From assembly GCA_030686995.1 (NCBI GenBank), contig CM060681.1, positions 160,040,333 through 160,104,332 of the forward strand: DNA of 64,000 bases, given 5' to 3'. Below, piece by piece: positions 46,150 through 57,936 of this stretch (its first letter is position 1; the number at the start of each line of letters is the position of its first letter). The position numbers and the translations under genes are program-made. This DNA comes from Artemisia argyi. Lineage: Eukaryota > Streptophyta > Magnoliopsida > Asterales > Asteraceae. A model generated the notes under the pieces. It made no database searches and was not told the DNA's origin. It was given only the letters and a program-made list of their open reading frames with translations.

Positions 46150-46649
46150 ATTTTCTTTTTAAAACAAGGGGAAAGTCATATTGTCTCCATTAAAATTGAA
46201 CTTTTGATAATACTCAAATTGAAAGAAATTATGAATTTTATAATGCATATTAAAAATCATATAACCATCAGACTTGCTATAAGTTTCTTCTAACTCATCC
46301 AAAACAGTTTTAGTATTATAGAAAATATTGGACCCAAATATAAATCATGAGATACACAACCAATAATCCAAGACAGAGCCATAGAATTAAATATGTCCCA
46401 CTGTTCTTGTCTTAGTACATCACAATCATCTGGTGTTTCACATTTTCTAGTAATAAAACTCAATTTATTTTTAGTATGTAAAGCAAGTTTTATTGCGGCA
46501 AAAAAACCTTATAATTTTTTGTGCCCTCGCAGTAATAAGTGGAACTCCACAAGAATTATTTGAATGAAGACTCAAATGGTCATATACATCAAGTTTAACT
46601 CACTTGAACCCCCATAGTCAATATTCTTATCTTTATCACCACCAACCAT
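46150..46649 (-). pseudogene. Antisense Copia gag relic
   Basis: The minus strand starts MVGGDKDKNIDYGG at 46649. After frame changes it reads ITRKCETPDDCDVLRQEQWD then IFNSMALSWIIGCVSHDLYL, followed by TVLDELEETYSKSDGYMIFN. These match the gag (retrotran_gag/UBN2-type) region of plant Copia elements of the kind common in Asteraceae. Several frameshifts and a stop near the N-terminus break it. No LTR or primer site of this element was found around it. Confidence 0.65.
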
Positions 46650-47113
46650 TTTAACCAAATCAAATTAATTATCAAAGAAATAGATAAAACATATAACCAA
46701 ACAACAAATAAAAACACAATAATAACTCGACCCAATACCTAACACCCAATAATCACAAATAATCTCCTTCAATCAACAATTCAACAACTTCTCAATTCAC
46801 AAATAACCCTTGACCTAACCACCAATTACCTAAGAAAACCTAAACAATCAACCTAAAGAAAGCGCGAGAGGTGTTACATTGCACGTGTTCCATCACAAGA
46901 TTTCAAGCATACTTACCTTTAAATCCAGAAAACACAATGAATGACTACCTAAAACAAAACAAAACAAAGATTAGTATAGTCAATCACTCCAACACCAACA
47001 CATATCTAAAATTAAGAAAACTTTAATTTTTGAAAATTGGGGCTTTTAACCAAGACAGTCTAATTAACACAATTAGACTTCAGATCTATCAATAAAATAA
47101 AGAATAGAGACAC
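46650..47113. other. A/C-rich sequence without a recognised feature
   Basis: A/C-rich text (AACCTAAACAATC-like), perhaps the worn leader or LTR of the antisense Copia relic. No boundary is visible. GACAC at 47109-47113 should be the left target duplication of element H. Confidence 0.4.
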
Positions 47114-47639
47114 TGTTGGGATATAAAGTCAAAGTACTGTTGAAGAATCAAAGTACTTCTCATGTATAAAGGTCAAAGTATTGCTCAAGTGAAGAAAGTC
47201 AAAGTACTGCTATTGTTAAAGGACTAATATGCAAATCGTTAAAGGATTGTTATGTAAAGTTATGATTAGAATATTCTAGAAGTAGTTTACTTAGAATTAA
47301 TTTACTTTTCATACAAGAATTGTAAACCGACTAGGGTTTTCCTTATGCCTATAAAAGGATCCTTAGGATGGTATTAGAGATATATGCATACGTATAATAT
47401 TAGAGAGTTAATTGAGCGATTAGGGTTGTTAGTGAATCTGTATAATAAGCAGGTTCAAAGTTTGGTTTTAATATAATCATTGAAGTTTTGTTATTCTTCT
47501 TAGCTTTGTTGAAGTAGATTCCGTATACTTAACAGAGTTATATCAGTGTTTCACTATTAGTAGTTTTGGAGTTATTCAAGATTGCTAAACCTTTACAAGC
47601 TACATAGTTAGTTTGATCAGAGTATACATCGATCCAACA
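47114..47639 (+). mobile_element. Copia element H, left LTR
   Basis: It starts TGTTGGGATA and ends GATCCAACA, with matching TGTTGG/CCAACA ends, 526 bases. A perfect Met-tRNA primer site follows. A TATA-like CCTATAAAAGG lies at about 47350. The size and gag suggest a Tork-like or related short-LTR lineage. The rest of the element beyond gag codon 108 lies outside the window, to the right of element E. Confidence 0.88.
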
Positions 47640-47641
47640 AG

Positions 47642-47653
47642 TGGTATCAGAGC
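47642..47653 (+). other. Primer binding site (initiator tRNA-Met) of element H
   Basis: TGGTATCAGAGC is the standard Copia primer site, two bases after the LTR. Confidence 0.92.
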
Positions 47654-47715
47654 TTGTGTGGAAACTCTGATTAAGAAGAAACCCTTAAAACCGATTTAAC
47701 TACAAACCTTAAAAG

Positions 47716-48041
47716 ATGACGACTGAAGCTGCACCAATCCCATCCATCACCTCAATTAGAATTCCTATCATCAAGAAGGGAGAATATGATCTCTGGAACA
47801 TGAAGATGAGGTAGTACATTGCTATCACAGACCATGCTCTATGGGATGTGATTGTTAATGGTAATGTTGTTCTTGAAGAACTTGTAGAAATCCCAGGACA
47901 ACCTAAACCACCTAAGCCAACCTTGCCAAAAGTTACAAAAAGAAATCAAGATAAGGCTCTCAACATACTATTGTCTGCTATTCCTGATGGTCACCTACTA
48001 AAGTTTCATGATGCTAAGGATGCAAAACAATTATGGGCTGC
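47716..48041 (+). pseudogene. Copia element H gag, N-terminal part, interrupted by element E
   Basis: It starts MTTEAAPIPSITSI and reads KKGEYDLWNMKMR, then a TAG at codon 33 where Gln is usual (47812-47814). It continues YIAITDHALWDVIVNGN and NILLSAIPDGHLLKFHDAKDAKQLWAA, the typical Copia gag core. At 48042 it is cut by the LTR of element E; GCTGC (48037-48041) should be the left target duplication. Apart from the one stop the frame is clean, so the element was fairly young when it was hit. Confidence 0.85.
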
Positions 48042-49294
48042 TGATGAGTGCTCAAACACTCATCATTTTTGTCGTATTTGAACTGCCAAAACATCCAAAA
48101 ATGCTCAAATATGCATCAAAATACAGAAAATATCCCAGGGATTGTGTTTTATATGTTTCAGATGGAAAATGAGTAAAAACAATGAAAAACGAACAAAGTT
48201 TGCACAATTGGCAGTTTCAGTCCCCCAACTTTCAAAAATTGACAAAACTAGTCCCTGAACAATTATTTTGAAAGAAAAGTCAACCTAAGGCATTTAAAAG
48301 TCAAAATTTATCATAATTGGTCCTTGGGTGAAAGTTTGAGAAATTTTACAAGAATGGTCCCTACAGTTTGGAATTTTGCAAAACTAGTCCTCAGGATATT
48401 CAAACTTTTGAAAATACTTTTTTGTGGCCCTTATAGTATTGGAATGTGGAAAAAGTAACCCTTGGAATACTTTTAGAGGATTGGCAGAATTGGTCCCCAA
48501 GTTTCAGCATAAATAAAAAATCAGTCCTTGCATTTCATACCAAACAGACCCTTTGTGTTACTTCTACCCAATCCACACCTAAAACCCAAACCACCAAACC
48601 CAGTCCACCCTTATACCCACCAGGCCCAAGTTACTAAAGCCCACCCCATACCATATTAATAATAAAAACAGACGGGTCAACCACAGTCAACCCTTCTTCC
48701 TCCTATCTTTTTGCCGCCAAGACAGAACAAACACCACACCCTGCCATCTCCAACATCTGTGTCCCCTCCACTCTCCAACACACCTACCTAAGCTACCCTA
48801 CTCCACCACCTCAACAAAAGTCAACCCCATGGATATACAACTCTTTGTCCCCCCTCCACGTTGACAGTCCATGATGATAAAATTGAATCAAGGGTGGAGA
48901 TGATGTCAATCCCAATCCAATGGTAGGATTTGACTCTAAGGTGACACAGAAGACTTTCCAAAGCTGTCTCACACAAGACAAAGAGCACAAATGAAGAAAA
49001 AGACCCCTGGTTCCAGTTTCTTTTTTTTTTAGTATATATAGATGTCAATTGTAAGCCTGAGGGCATGTAGGTTTTTATGTAGTTTCTAATTTAGTTAATG
49101 AATGTAACTTGTAATCTTTTTTAGTATTAATCTAAGTATTCTAGTTTCTTTGAAATCCAAGTCTATTACTTTCAGTTTCATTTTTTTTCTAAATCTTACT
49201 TAAAGCTGTTATTGTTGTTTGAAGGATTTTATAAACTCACCATAGTCTCAGTAATTAAGAAGGAAACTCAGCAAAAGATCTTAAGTAAGAAAAA

Positions 49295-49353
<59 letters not shown>

Positions 49354-52300
49354 AAATCAAATTAAACAAGTGCAGGATATCTAAGCTTGACAATGTGGAA
49401 TGCAATGGAAGTGGCTGTTGTGGATTGGCCGGAAGGACTTTACCTAGCTTGTTGTGAAACAAGCTAGGAGCTTGTAGCTGCCATTAAATTGGTGCCTTTG
49501 TTTAGCTAAGGCCCAAGGTCACTGTTTTTCTATTCTTTCTTTGTTTGCTTAAATCATTGTTCTTAGGGTCTGAATTTGATTTACTTATTGTAGTTATAGC
49601 TTAATTAATGCTTGCCTTTTGTTATTACATGTTTTAGATCAAACTTGCATACCCACTGTGTAAATTAGCTCACATTGCTCACATTGGATTGCCTAGTGTA
49701 CACAATTTTCCCCTGAGTAATTCTGGTTTCTATTAGTTTGTTATAGCTTGATAGAAGCTTGGTGATCACTTTTGAAATCCAAAACTTTGGTCTGCCTTGA
49801 TAATCAATTTAGACAGCATAATAAAGGGTGTTTGGTTCTGCTAGTTCAGCTGATATCCTGTGGTTTTTAGTGGCTAAGGCTTGTTTAGATCTCATTCTTA
49901 GGTTGAAATTAGAGTAGTATAAGAGTTACATTGGTAGTTTTTTAAGTAAAAAGTCAAACTGGTCTTTAAATCTTACTAATGCTTAACTGTTTATAAGTTA
50001 GGTTATCAAAACTTAGATTGTTAGATTAAAACTTGTTTAGCCTGATTGTAATAGTTTCATTTTAGGTTTTAACATCATTAGAAGTTACCTAGGGTTAATT
50101 AAATTTCAGATTAGTTAAACTTGTAAAATTTTCAAAAGTAAAAAATACTAGAATAGGCAGAATCCCAATTTTTTGGGATAATTTTCCTGATTTTTGAAGA
50201 TTGAATGAGGACCTGAAACTTGTTATGCTTGTAGTATGTCACCTAATCTACAAGAACCTGTGATGATTTCATTTTTAGAATTTTTTATGAGGTGTGTGCA
50301 AGTAATTGTTTGAAGGTCCAGGGCATGTACCTCCCCTGTGCACCAGTTTCACCTAGGTCTGAATTGTTCATAGATTGCTCATTAGTTAGACATTTTGTAT
50401 GAACTTTGGAGTTTTGAGCACCCTGGTGCACTAGCTTGTTTGTTGTACTTTTTTCTTTTGCCTTAAGTGCTTGTTTGTCTGCTTATCTTGGCTTACCTAA
50501 CTTCTTCTTGGTACTGTTCATTCTGTGAGGAAACTCAGTTATTGAGTTTGTGAATTGCATGCCCATTTTGATTTTTGTTCTAAGAATTGCTGATGTAATG
50601 CTATCTGCTTGCATCCTAGACTGTGCTTACCTGCTTATACCTTTGTTTTAAGCTTATTGAGTAGACTAGAGTTTTTGCCCATTCACTGAGTGATCATATC
50701 ACTCAGTGTATGCACCCCACCTCACAAGCTTACACAGAGCTCAATTGTGAGATCTAATCTTTGCTCCTTGGCTCTCTGAATAGCTCACTAAGCCAGCTCT
50801 TAAGATCAACAATCTCCTTGAACCCTGGGTCACCCCTGTGGGTCCCACAACAGGCTGCAAGTGCTACAATTTGCCTGAGGTCTGTGAGTATTTGAGAACT
50901 GCTTAATTGACCTCCTTGGCTTATTTTGTGTAATTTGTTATTGTTTTAGATTCAATTCAGTTTATTTAAGTTATTAATAGCTGATTTTCACAATGTGGGA
51001 CCTTGCGTAGCTTATTGGTGGGCTTAATTTGAGTCATCTATTTGTCTGACCAAACCTTACACTGATCAACTCAGTGTGGACCTCCCATATTCACAAGCTC
51101 TCCATAAGCTCATCTGTGAGCCTCAAGCCTTGTTACTCAGCTTTCTGAGAAGCCACCCAGGGTGGCTTATTGGATCAACCCCCCCCCCCCCAAGGACCTT
51201 TGTGCACATCTGTGGGCCCCATCAAGGGCTACAATTGCTTGTTTGGCCTGCTTGTTTGGCAGTGTGCTTGAATTGGCTTATTAGCTTATTTAGGTTCTGC
51301 TATGTATCAATCTGTTTATTTTAGATTATTTTCATTTTTCTCTAGTAGATTTTAGCTTATCTTCATGTTGTGGGGCCTTGGATAGCTTATTTGAGCTTAC
51401 AAATTTCATTTAAGTTCTTGTAAGCTCAACTGTTGTGCTTATTTGTTTCCACAGAGCTTATTTTCAATTTCCATCAAAAGTTCCTTTGTAAAAAGTGCTT
51501 AAAATTTGTTGTAAATTAGTTGTACAAAAGAAAATTTAAGAAAAACCAAAAATAATTAAAGTGATAGCTTCTATTTAAGCCCTTTTGGCTTATTTTCTGC
51601 TTATTTATAAGCAACATCTGCTTTTAAATTTTTCCTAGGCTTCTTATTACCTGTAGGATTTTTAGTAACTTTTTCAGATTTTTCCCATCTCTTTTAGTAT
51701 TTTTTATAATTTAATCTAGTTTAAATTAATTAAATAATTAGTTTTAATTAGTAATAATTAATTAAAAAGTAGGAAAAATAGAATTTGTGTTTTAAAATTA
51801 GTTTTATAATATTTTAGATTTTTCTAAATCTAATTTTCATTTTTCTAGTTAAATTTCATAATTATTTGTAATTTAGTATAATTTAGTTAATAAAAAGTAA
51901 TTAATAATTAGTAATTAATTAATAGTAATTAATTAAATAGTAGTAAAAATAATTTTAATTTTCCAAAAATTTTCTTATAACATTAGGATTGTAAAAATAT
52001 AATTTTCACATTCGTAGGACTTTATTTGCTCATGTTTCACTTTTTATTTTGCGCGTTCGCGTTTCATTTAAATCCAAACGCGCGTTTTTAGGTTTAAATC
52101 ACGTTTTTAGTATATCTAATCATCAGTAATCATCCTTATAGTGCTTCTAAGTTATTTTTAATCATAATCTCGTAGTGTAATCATAATAATCAAATTCCCA
52201 ACCCTTCTGTTAAATCACCCGATCATTTAAAACGTTCACAAATACAATTGCACGCCTCGTCGGGATATAACGACCCGGAGATTCACTATACTCCTTGGTT

Positions 52301-52371
52301 AGTTGGTCTGAGACGTTTGACTTGGTTGACCAGTCACCTGGTCAATTTAGTTGACCTTCCAGGACCAATCA
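48042..52371 (+). mobile_element. Athila element E, left LTR (4.3 kb)
   Basis: It starts TGATGAGTGC and ends CCAATCA, followed by a tRNA-Asp primer site. At about 4330 bases it is nearly three times the length of the Athila-like LTRs in C, B and D. The first 600 bases contain a degenerate repeat on the theme AA-T-GTCCCT-AA-TTT. A TATA-like TATATATAG lies near 49031. There is a long (AT)n tract and a C-run (51180-51191). Short frames inside carry no domain. No internal boundary or target duplication of another insert was noticed, but I cannot exclude one. Confidence 0.75.
49297..49351. repeat. (AT)n microsatellite
   Basis: About 27 AT dinucleotides lie inside the LTR of element E. Confidence 0.95.
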
Positions 52372-52376
52372 AAATT

Positions 52377-52394
52377 TGGCGCCGTTGCCGAGGA
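52377..52394 (+). other. tRNA-Asp primer binding site of element E
   Basis: TGGCGCCGTTGCCGAGGA differs from the standard Athila primer site by one base and lies five bases after the LTR. Confidence 0.9.
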
Positions 52395-52921
52395 GGCTGC
52401 TGCGTATCTGAACACGTTTTTTAGAGATTAGTGATTTTTCATTCATCATTGTATAAACTCCACCACCTTTTGTAAATTTTAAAACAAAAACATAAAAAAG
52501 TCATTAACACTTTTCCTAAAGTGTTAACAACACCAAAAAAATCAAAAACAAACAAAACAGATCGTTACGTTTTCTATATCGCGTTTCTTTTAAGGTGATT
52601 CTTAAAGAGATACGATTTTGGTTAACGAAACGACACCAAAAATATTGTCCAAAGTTTTTTCACCCATACACAAAAACCCAAAAACATTCGTCTTTTCTTG
52701 TAAATAATAATTACATAAAAATAAACCGTCGCAAACAAAGACAGAACACCTACCAACTGGTGGTGTGAACATAATAAGTTCCCAAACAAAAGATTAAAAC
52801 TTGCCTTTGTATCCCTGTGAGTGGTGTACCTTTCTTAAAGAAGCCACTTACTTGTGATTATTGGTTTAAGTTCACTGTGCTTTTGCCTCGACTTTGTTTT
52901 GATTGGTTTTGTTCCTAGTGC
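52395..52921 (+). other. Leader of element E
   Basis: Noncoding leader between primer site and gag, rich in A. It is normal for Athila, which has long leaders. Confidence 0.6.
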
Positions 52922-54037
52922 ATGCGCACTCGTTCTTCTAGGTCTACTAGCCCATTACGTGAGCTTGTAAGAATTCCTAGAAGACATCGTAGACGTTCAG
53001 CACCAACAGTCGGATCTGAAATCCGTACTGTTTCCACATCTGTTGTCACCATGGTGGAAGACCGCCCCATGTGTAAGCTTCTCCAAGCACCCATCGAGGG
53101 TTACAGAGACGCTATTGTTGTTCCAGCCATCGTGGCTGATAGTTTTGAGCTCAAAACCGGGTTACTCAATCTTGTAACCTCAAGTCAATTCTACGGTTTT
53201 GAGAGGGACGATCCTCATGCTCACATTCGATGGTTCAATAAAATCACATCAACCATCAAGTACAAGAATGTCCCATGTGAAGCAATCAAGCTTCTTCTCT
53301 TCCCATTCTCCCTCGAGGGTCAAGCCCGGATTTGGATTGAGAAACAACCCCCTCGATCTATTGAGACATGGTAAGACTTGGTAAAAAAGTTTGTGAGTGA
53401 ATTCTTCTCACCTTTAAAGACCACGAGTCTTAAAAATGAAATCACCAAGTTCACTCAGAAATATGATGAATCATTTGGTGAAGCGTGGGATCGTTTCAAA
53501 GAATTACTTCGCAAGTGTCCACATCATGGTTTCTCCGAGTTGATGCAACTCGATACTTTCTACAATGGCGTGAGCCAAGTTGATCAGGATTCTCTCAATG
53601 CCTCCGCGGGAGGTAACTTTTTTAGTAGAACCACCAAAGAAGCCTTAGCAATCATCGAGAACAAGTCCAAGGTCCTCTCTACGCGAAGCAAGCCGGTTGT
53701 TTTCCAAATTAGTGCGGGTCCTTCCACTTCATCTCCTATGAGTCAGTCTAGCACCGATGCTAAGATTGACAAGCTTACTGAGGCTATTCAAGCTTTGGTT
53801 CTCGCCCAGCAAAAGAAAGTCTCTTTTCCACAACATCCTCCACCTGCTGAGGTTAAAAAAGTGGAAGTCTGTGTAACTTGTGGTGGGCCGCATGCCTACT
53901 ACAATTGCACAGCTACTGATGGTTCTTTGTTTGAAGCTCATGTTGTAGCCGGGTCATCTAATCAAGGAGGCAATCATTACCGCCCTCCTATGGACCCGAA
54001 CTATCGTTCTAATCATTACCCTGGTGCAAACTCCTAG
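52922..54037 (+). pseudogene. Athila element E gag (one premature stop)
   Basis: A gag of 371 residues apart from one TAA at codon 151 (53372-53374), where TWEDL became TW-stop-DL, a single-base change from GAA. An Arg-rich N-terminus (residues 1-26) is followed by the capsid-like region: FYGFERDDPHAHIRWF, FSLEGQARIW, FKELLRKCPHHGFSEL and TFYNGVSQVDQDSLNASAGG. The knuckle CVTCGGPHAYYNC (C-X2-C-X3-H-X4-C, one residue shorter than the usual retroviral form) lies near residue 320. The frame ends at 54037 and overlaps the pol frame, which is shifted by +1. Athila gag-pol is normally one frame, so a one-base indel near 54025 is likely. The start at 52922 follows the leader and is the first ATG in frame. 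Confidence 0.85.
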
Positions 54038-55723
54038 CTCACGAAGTACCGCACACGTCCAACCTCAGGTTATTCCAGAAACCAGATGTAAGCCTGGAGT
54101 TATCTTTGAACCACCCGAAACTCCAGTGGACAACCCTAAATCCAAAACTTCTATTCCTTACCCATCACGTCTCAATGAACAAAAGCTCCGCGAAAAGGCT
54201 AGTCCCCAAATGGATAAATTTTTCCAAATCCTTCAAGATTTGCACTTTGACATTAGCTTCGCGGATGCTATTCTCTTGATACCCAGGTTTGCATCAACAA
54301 TCAAGAATCTGTTAAGTAATAAGGAAAAACTCTTTGAGATGGCTAGAACTCCTTTGAATGAGAACTGCTCAGCAGTTCTTTTGAAAAAGCTTCCCGAGAA
54401 GCTTGGAGACCCCGGAAAATTTCTCGTTCCTTGTATTTTTCCGGGTATGGTTGAATGCTTCGCCTTGGCCGATCTAGGTGCTAGCATTAACCTGATGCCA
54501 TATTCTATGTGGAAGAGACTCTCTCTTCCTGAACTCACTCCCACGTGCATGACTTTAGAGCTTGCCGATCGATCGATTTCTCGTCCACTTGGCATTGCCG
54601 AGGACGTATTCGTTAAAGTGGGAAAGTTCCATTTTCTGGCAGATTTTGTGATTGTTGACTTTGATGCCGATTCAAGGGTCCCTCTCATTCTTGGAAGGGG
54701 ATTCCTTAGAACTGGGCGTGCTCTCATCGATGTATTTGAGCAAGAGATCACATTGCGTGTTAGAACTGAAGCAATCACCTTCAACCTCGATCAAACTTCG
54801 AGGTACTCCTCCAATTATGACTCTGAATCGGTAAACCGAATAGATGTCGTCGATGTTGCGGCTGTGGAGTACGCTCAAGAGGTTTTAGGTTTCAATGATA
54901 ATTCTTTGAGTGAAATTTCCACTCCATCTTCTCACCCCATCATTGCCAATTCTTCTCCTTCCCTCACTCCGTTTGAGGTAAGTGACTTCATCTTAGAAGA
55001 GATTGAGGCCTTTCTCAAAAGTGATTCGATTCCCGATGGAATCGATAACCAAGAGATCGACCCCGAGAGGGATATTCTTCTCCTTGAGAAATTATTAAAC
55101 GAAGATCCCTCTCCTCTTCCTGTTCTACCACAACAACTTCATAATCAGGAAATCAAATATGTTGAGAAAACTAATGATTTTCCTGAGGTAGAACTTAAGG
55201 ACTTGCCGCCTCATCTTGAATACGCATTTATGGAGGGTGATGATAAATTACCCGTCATAATTGCTAAAGATTTAAGTGTTGAGGAAAAGGCTGCTCTAAT
55301 AAAGGTTCTGAAGTCACATAAACAAGCAATTGCTTGGCGACTCTCCGACATCAAGGGCATTAACCCTGAATTTTGTACCCACAAAATTTTAATGGAGGAT
55401 GACTTCAAACCAGCAGTCCAAAAACAAAGAAGGGTGAATCCAAAAATTCATGAGGTAATCAAACAAGAAGTTTTAAAACTTCTTGATGTCGGATTGATTT
55501 ACCCTATCTCGGACAGTCCTTGGGTTAGTCCCATACATTGTGTTCTAAAAAAGGGTGGCATTACTGTTGTCACTAACAAAGAAAACGAGTTGATTCCAAC
55601 CCGATTAGTTACGGGGTGGCGTGTCTGCATTGACTATCGCAAGTTAAATGACGCCACCCGCAAATACCATTTTCCTCTGCCCTTTATGGATCAGATGCTC
55701 GAGAGATTAGCGGGGAATGAGTA
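54024..55723 (+). pseudogene. Athila element E pol: retropepsin and start of reverse transcriptase, cut by element D
   Basis: About 566 codons are open in the +1 frame. The retropepsin is intact: LADLGASINLMPYSMW (active-site Asp near residue 150), flap region LELADRSISRPLGI, and VPLILGRGFLRTGRALID. A linker of about 200 acidic residues leads to the connecting segment HKQAIAWRLSDIKGINPEF. The RT starts near residue 470: LDVGLIYPISDSPWVSP, then WRVCIDYRKLNDATRKYHFP and FMDQMLERLAGNEY. At 55724, before the YxDD motif, the LTR of element D begins. GAGTA (55719-55723) should be its target duplication. The remaining RT, RNase H and integrase should resume right of the window. The last 15 codons of the open frame are LTR sequence. 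Confidence 0.9.
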
Positions 55724-57352
55724 TGATGCGTGGGAATTGCATCAGGCTTTACCTCTCAAAGGATCTTGAGAAGCTTACAACCCCCACCAGGCAGTGTACC
55801 TGATCGTTGTAGTATAGTATAGTGACAAGTACCAGGGGATTGATCGTTCAGCTAGGAATAGTGTCGCTAGGATTGAAATTAATCTAACTAGGTCTAAAGG
55901 TGAAGGATGATTCTTTTTATGTTTTTATATTTTATGAAAAGCAAGTAAAAATCTCGAGTATTGGGAGAGTGGGCGGAATTAGTTGCTAATCAACTAACCC
56001 AAATGCTACTAATTAAGCTAATAAACAAGAAAATAAACTAGGGTTCTACAAGATAAGTGAAGCATGTCTACCTATGATATGTAACTCCTTGCTAGCTATC
56101 CAATTCTACCTATTGACTGTAAACCTTATTTTAATTGACGGGTGTATTCCTAATAACTCATGGAGTGGCATACATATCTCTCCAATTGTATGAGCTCTTA
56201 TCTCCTCCTATGCCATGCCCGGCACAACCATAGGGATTGTAAACAGTGGCTCATGCGTTAAATACTACCTTAATAGCCTAGTATGCCTTGGCTACATGTT
56301 TCTTAAGACGTTCAAGCACATTACACGATGGAGATCTGCCAGTTTTCTTAAGCCTGACATCGAATTCATTCAATCAAAAGAAGAATCAATAGGAAACAAG
56401 AATTATAAACTAAACCAACTAGATCTATTGAAGTTGTCACGCCTTAATTGATGGAGATAGACACACACATCAACAAGCCCCTCATTGATGGAGATAGACA
56501 CAACATCAACAAGAAATCAATGAGATCTAATCAATTATATACAAGTTTCACATAATCACAAGTAGACACAAGGTGAATTAGCAAATCATAATCAAAGAAG
56601 GACAATCAACAAGAATAATGAAAGACATAGTTGAGATATAATCATCAAACCAATACATGATATTTATGGAGTGATTGAAACCCTCTAAGTTGCTGGAAAA
56701 ACACCCACCTAAACCCAGGAATCGACCTTAGGGTTTAGGGCTTAAAAATAATGAAGTTTTGATGTTATATTTATAGGCTGAAATCTGCCCGGCCCGATCT
56801 TGACGGCGTCAGACAAACCCTGATGGCGTCAAGAACAAACTTTTTTTACCAAATTGTATATCTTTTCGTCCTGATTGTTTTCTTTTTTGAATCGCTCAAA
56901 TCCGAGTTCGTATGCAAAAGTTATGGCCAAAACAGTGTCAGCTACTCCGCGCGCAAGTTTTGACAGGTTAACACGTGACGGCCTTGGTCTACTTTTGACG
57001 CCGTCATGTGTTAGCATTTTCCAGGCCGTCATGCATTTTCCTCTTGACGCCCTACTTCATGACGCCGTCAATTCTGTATTGGGTCGTCATGGAAAGTCAT
57101 GGAATTTACTCTTGACGCCGTCAGAAATTCCTTCTTGACGCCGTCACCTACTGTTCCCAGCTTGGAAAATTGAGACTTTGCCGTTTTCTTCACTTTTATG
57201 CTCCAAAAACGTCCAAAAAGCTTTCTTTTCCAGATTTCACTCCCAAAGTACCTAAAATCACAAAAGGAACGATTTAGGGCAATATTTGATCAAATAAATT
57301 CAATTCCGGGCTTAAATGACCCCCTAAAAGTGGTTCATTTTTCGCCTCATCA
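55724..57352 (-). mobile_element. Athila-like element D, left (3') LTR
   Basis: It starts TGATGCGTGGG and ends CGCCTCATCA, 1629 bases. By eye it differs from the right LTR (62711 on) at roughly two dozen of 1290 comparable positions, mostly transitions, so the insertion is recent. The minus-strand TATA box (CTATAAATATAA) is near 56765-56776. Upstream in that orientation, perfect TGACGCCGTCA lies at 56996, 57060, 57113 and 57136, with variants TGACGGCGTCA (56801) and TGATGGCGTCA (56820). Confidence 0.92.
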
Positions 57353-57903
57353 TATACCCTTACACTTGAGATTTGCTTGTCCTCAAGCAAATGCGCTTTT
57401 ATTCTAATCAAAATACAAGTTAGGGGTCATTTAACACTAATATAAAAGTAATTACAACAAATAATCGTTCCACTAAATACCAATAGACAAGCACGGAGGT
57501 CATACACAAGCACCTCACAAATAGTGTTTAGATACTCACATCTCTCGGGTGTAACAAAGTATAAATTACAATATGGAAACGGAAGATATCTCTCACTACC
57601 TGTCATAGCAAAATAGATTTTCATAGGCTTGGGAAAGGATCAAACCTCCACCACATGGCGTAAGCACCTAGGATAAACTATCAAAGTGGTCTTTTAAAGG
57701 GTTGTAACGTTAGGTGTAGGGATATGAAATACACGGTTTTGTTGGATAAAGGAAGTTTTTACTAGTGGCGAGTTAACAATCTTAGTTAATTACATGTACA
57801 ATATGGCGTTGCTAAACCAAGACTAGAATCGACTTAAGCTAATAAATGAAAAATAACAAAAACATAAAATAAACATAGAATGAAACGGGATGGTAGTCCG
57901 TAT

Positions 57904-57936
<33 letters not shown>

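Noticed and set aside
55724..55769. C-terminal 15 codons of the Athila pol open frame as a genuine protein end
   Set aside because: They are translated from the LTR of the inserted element D, starting exactly at its TGATGCG terminus.
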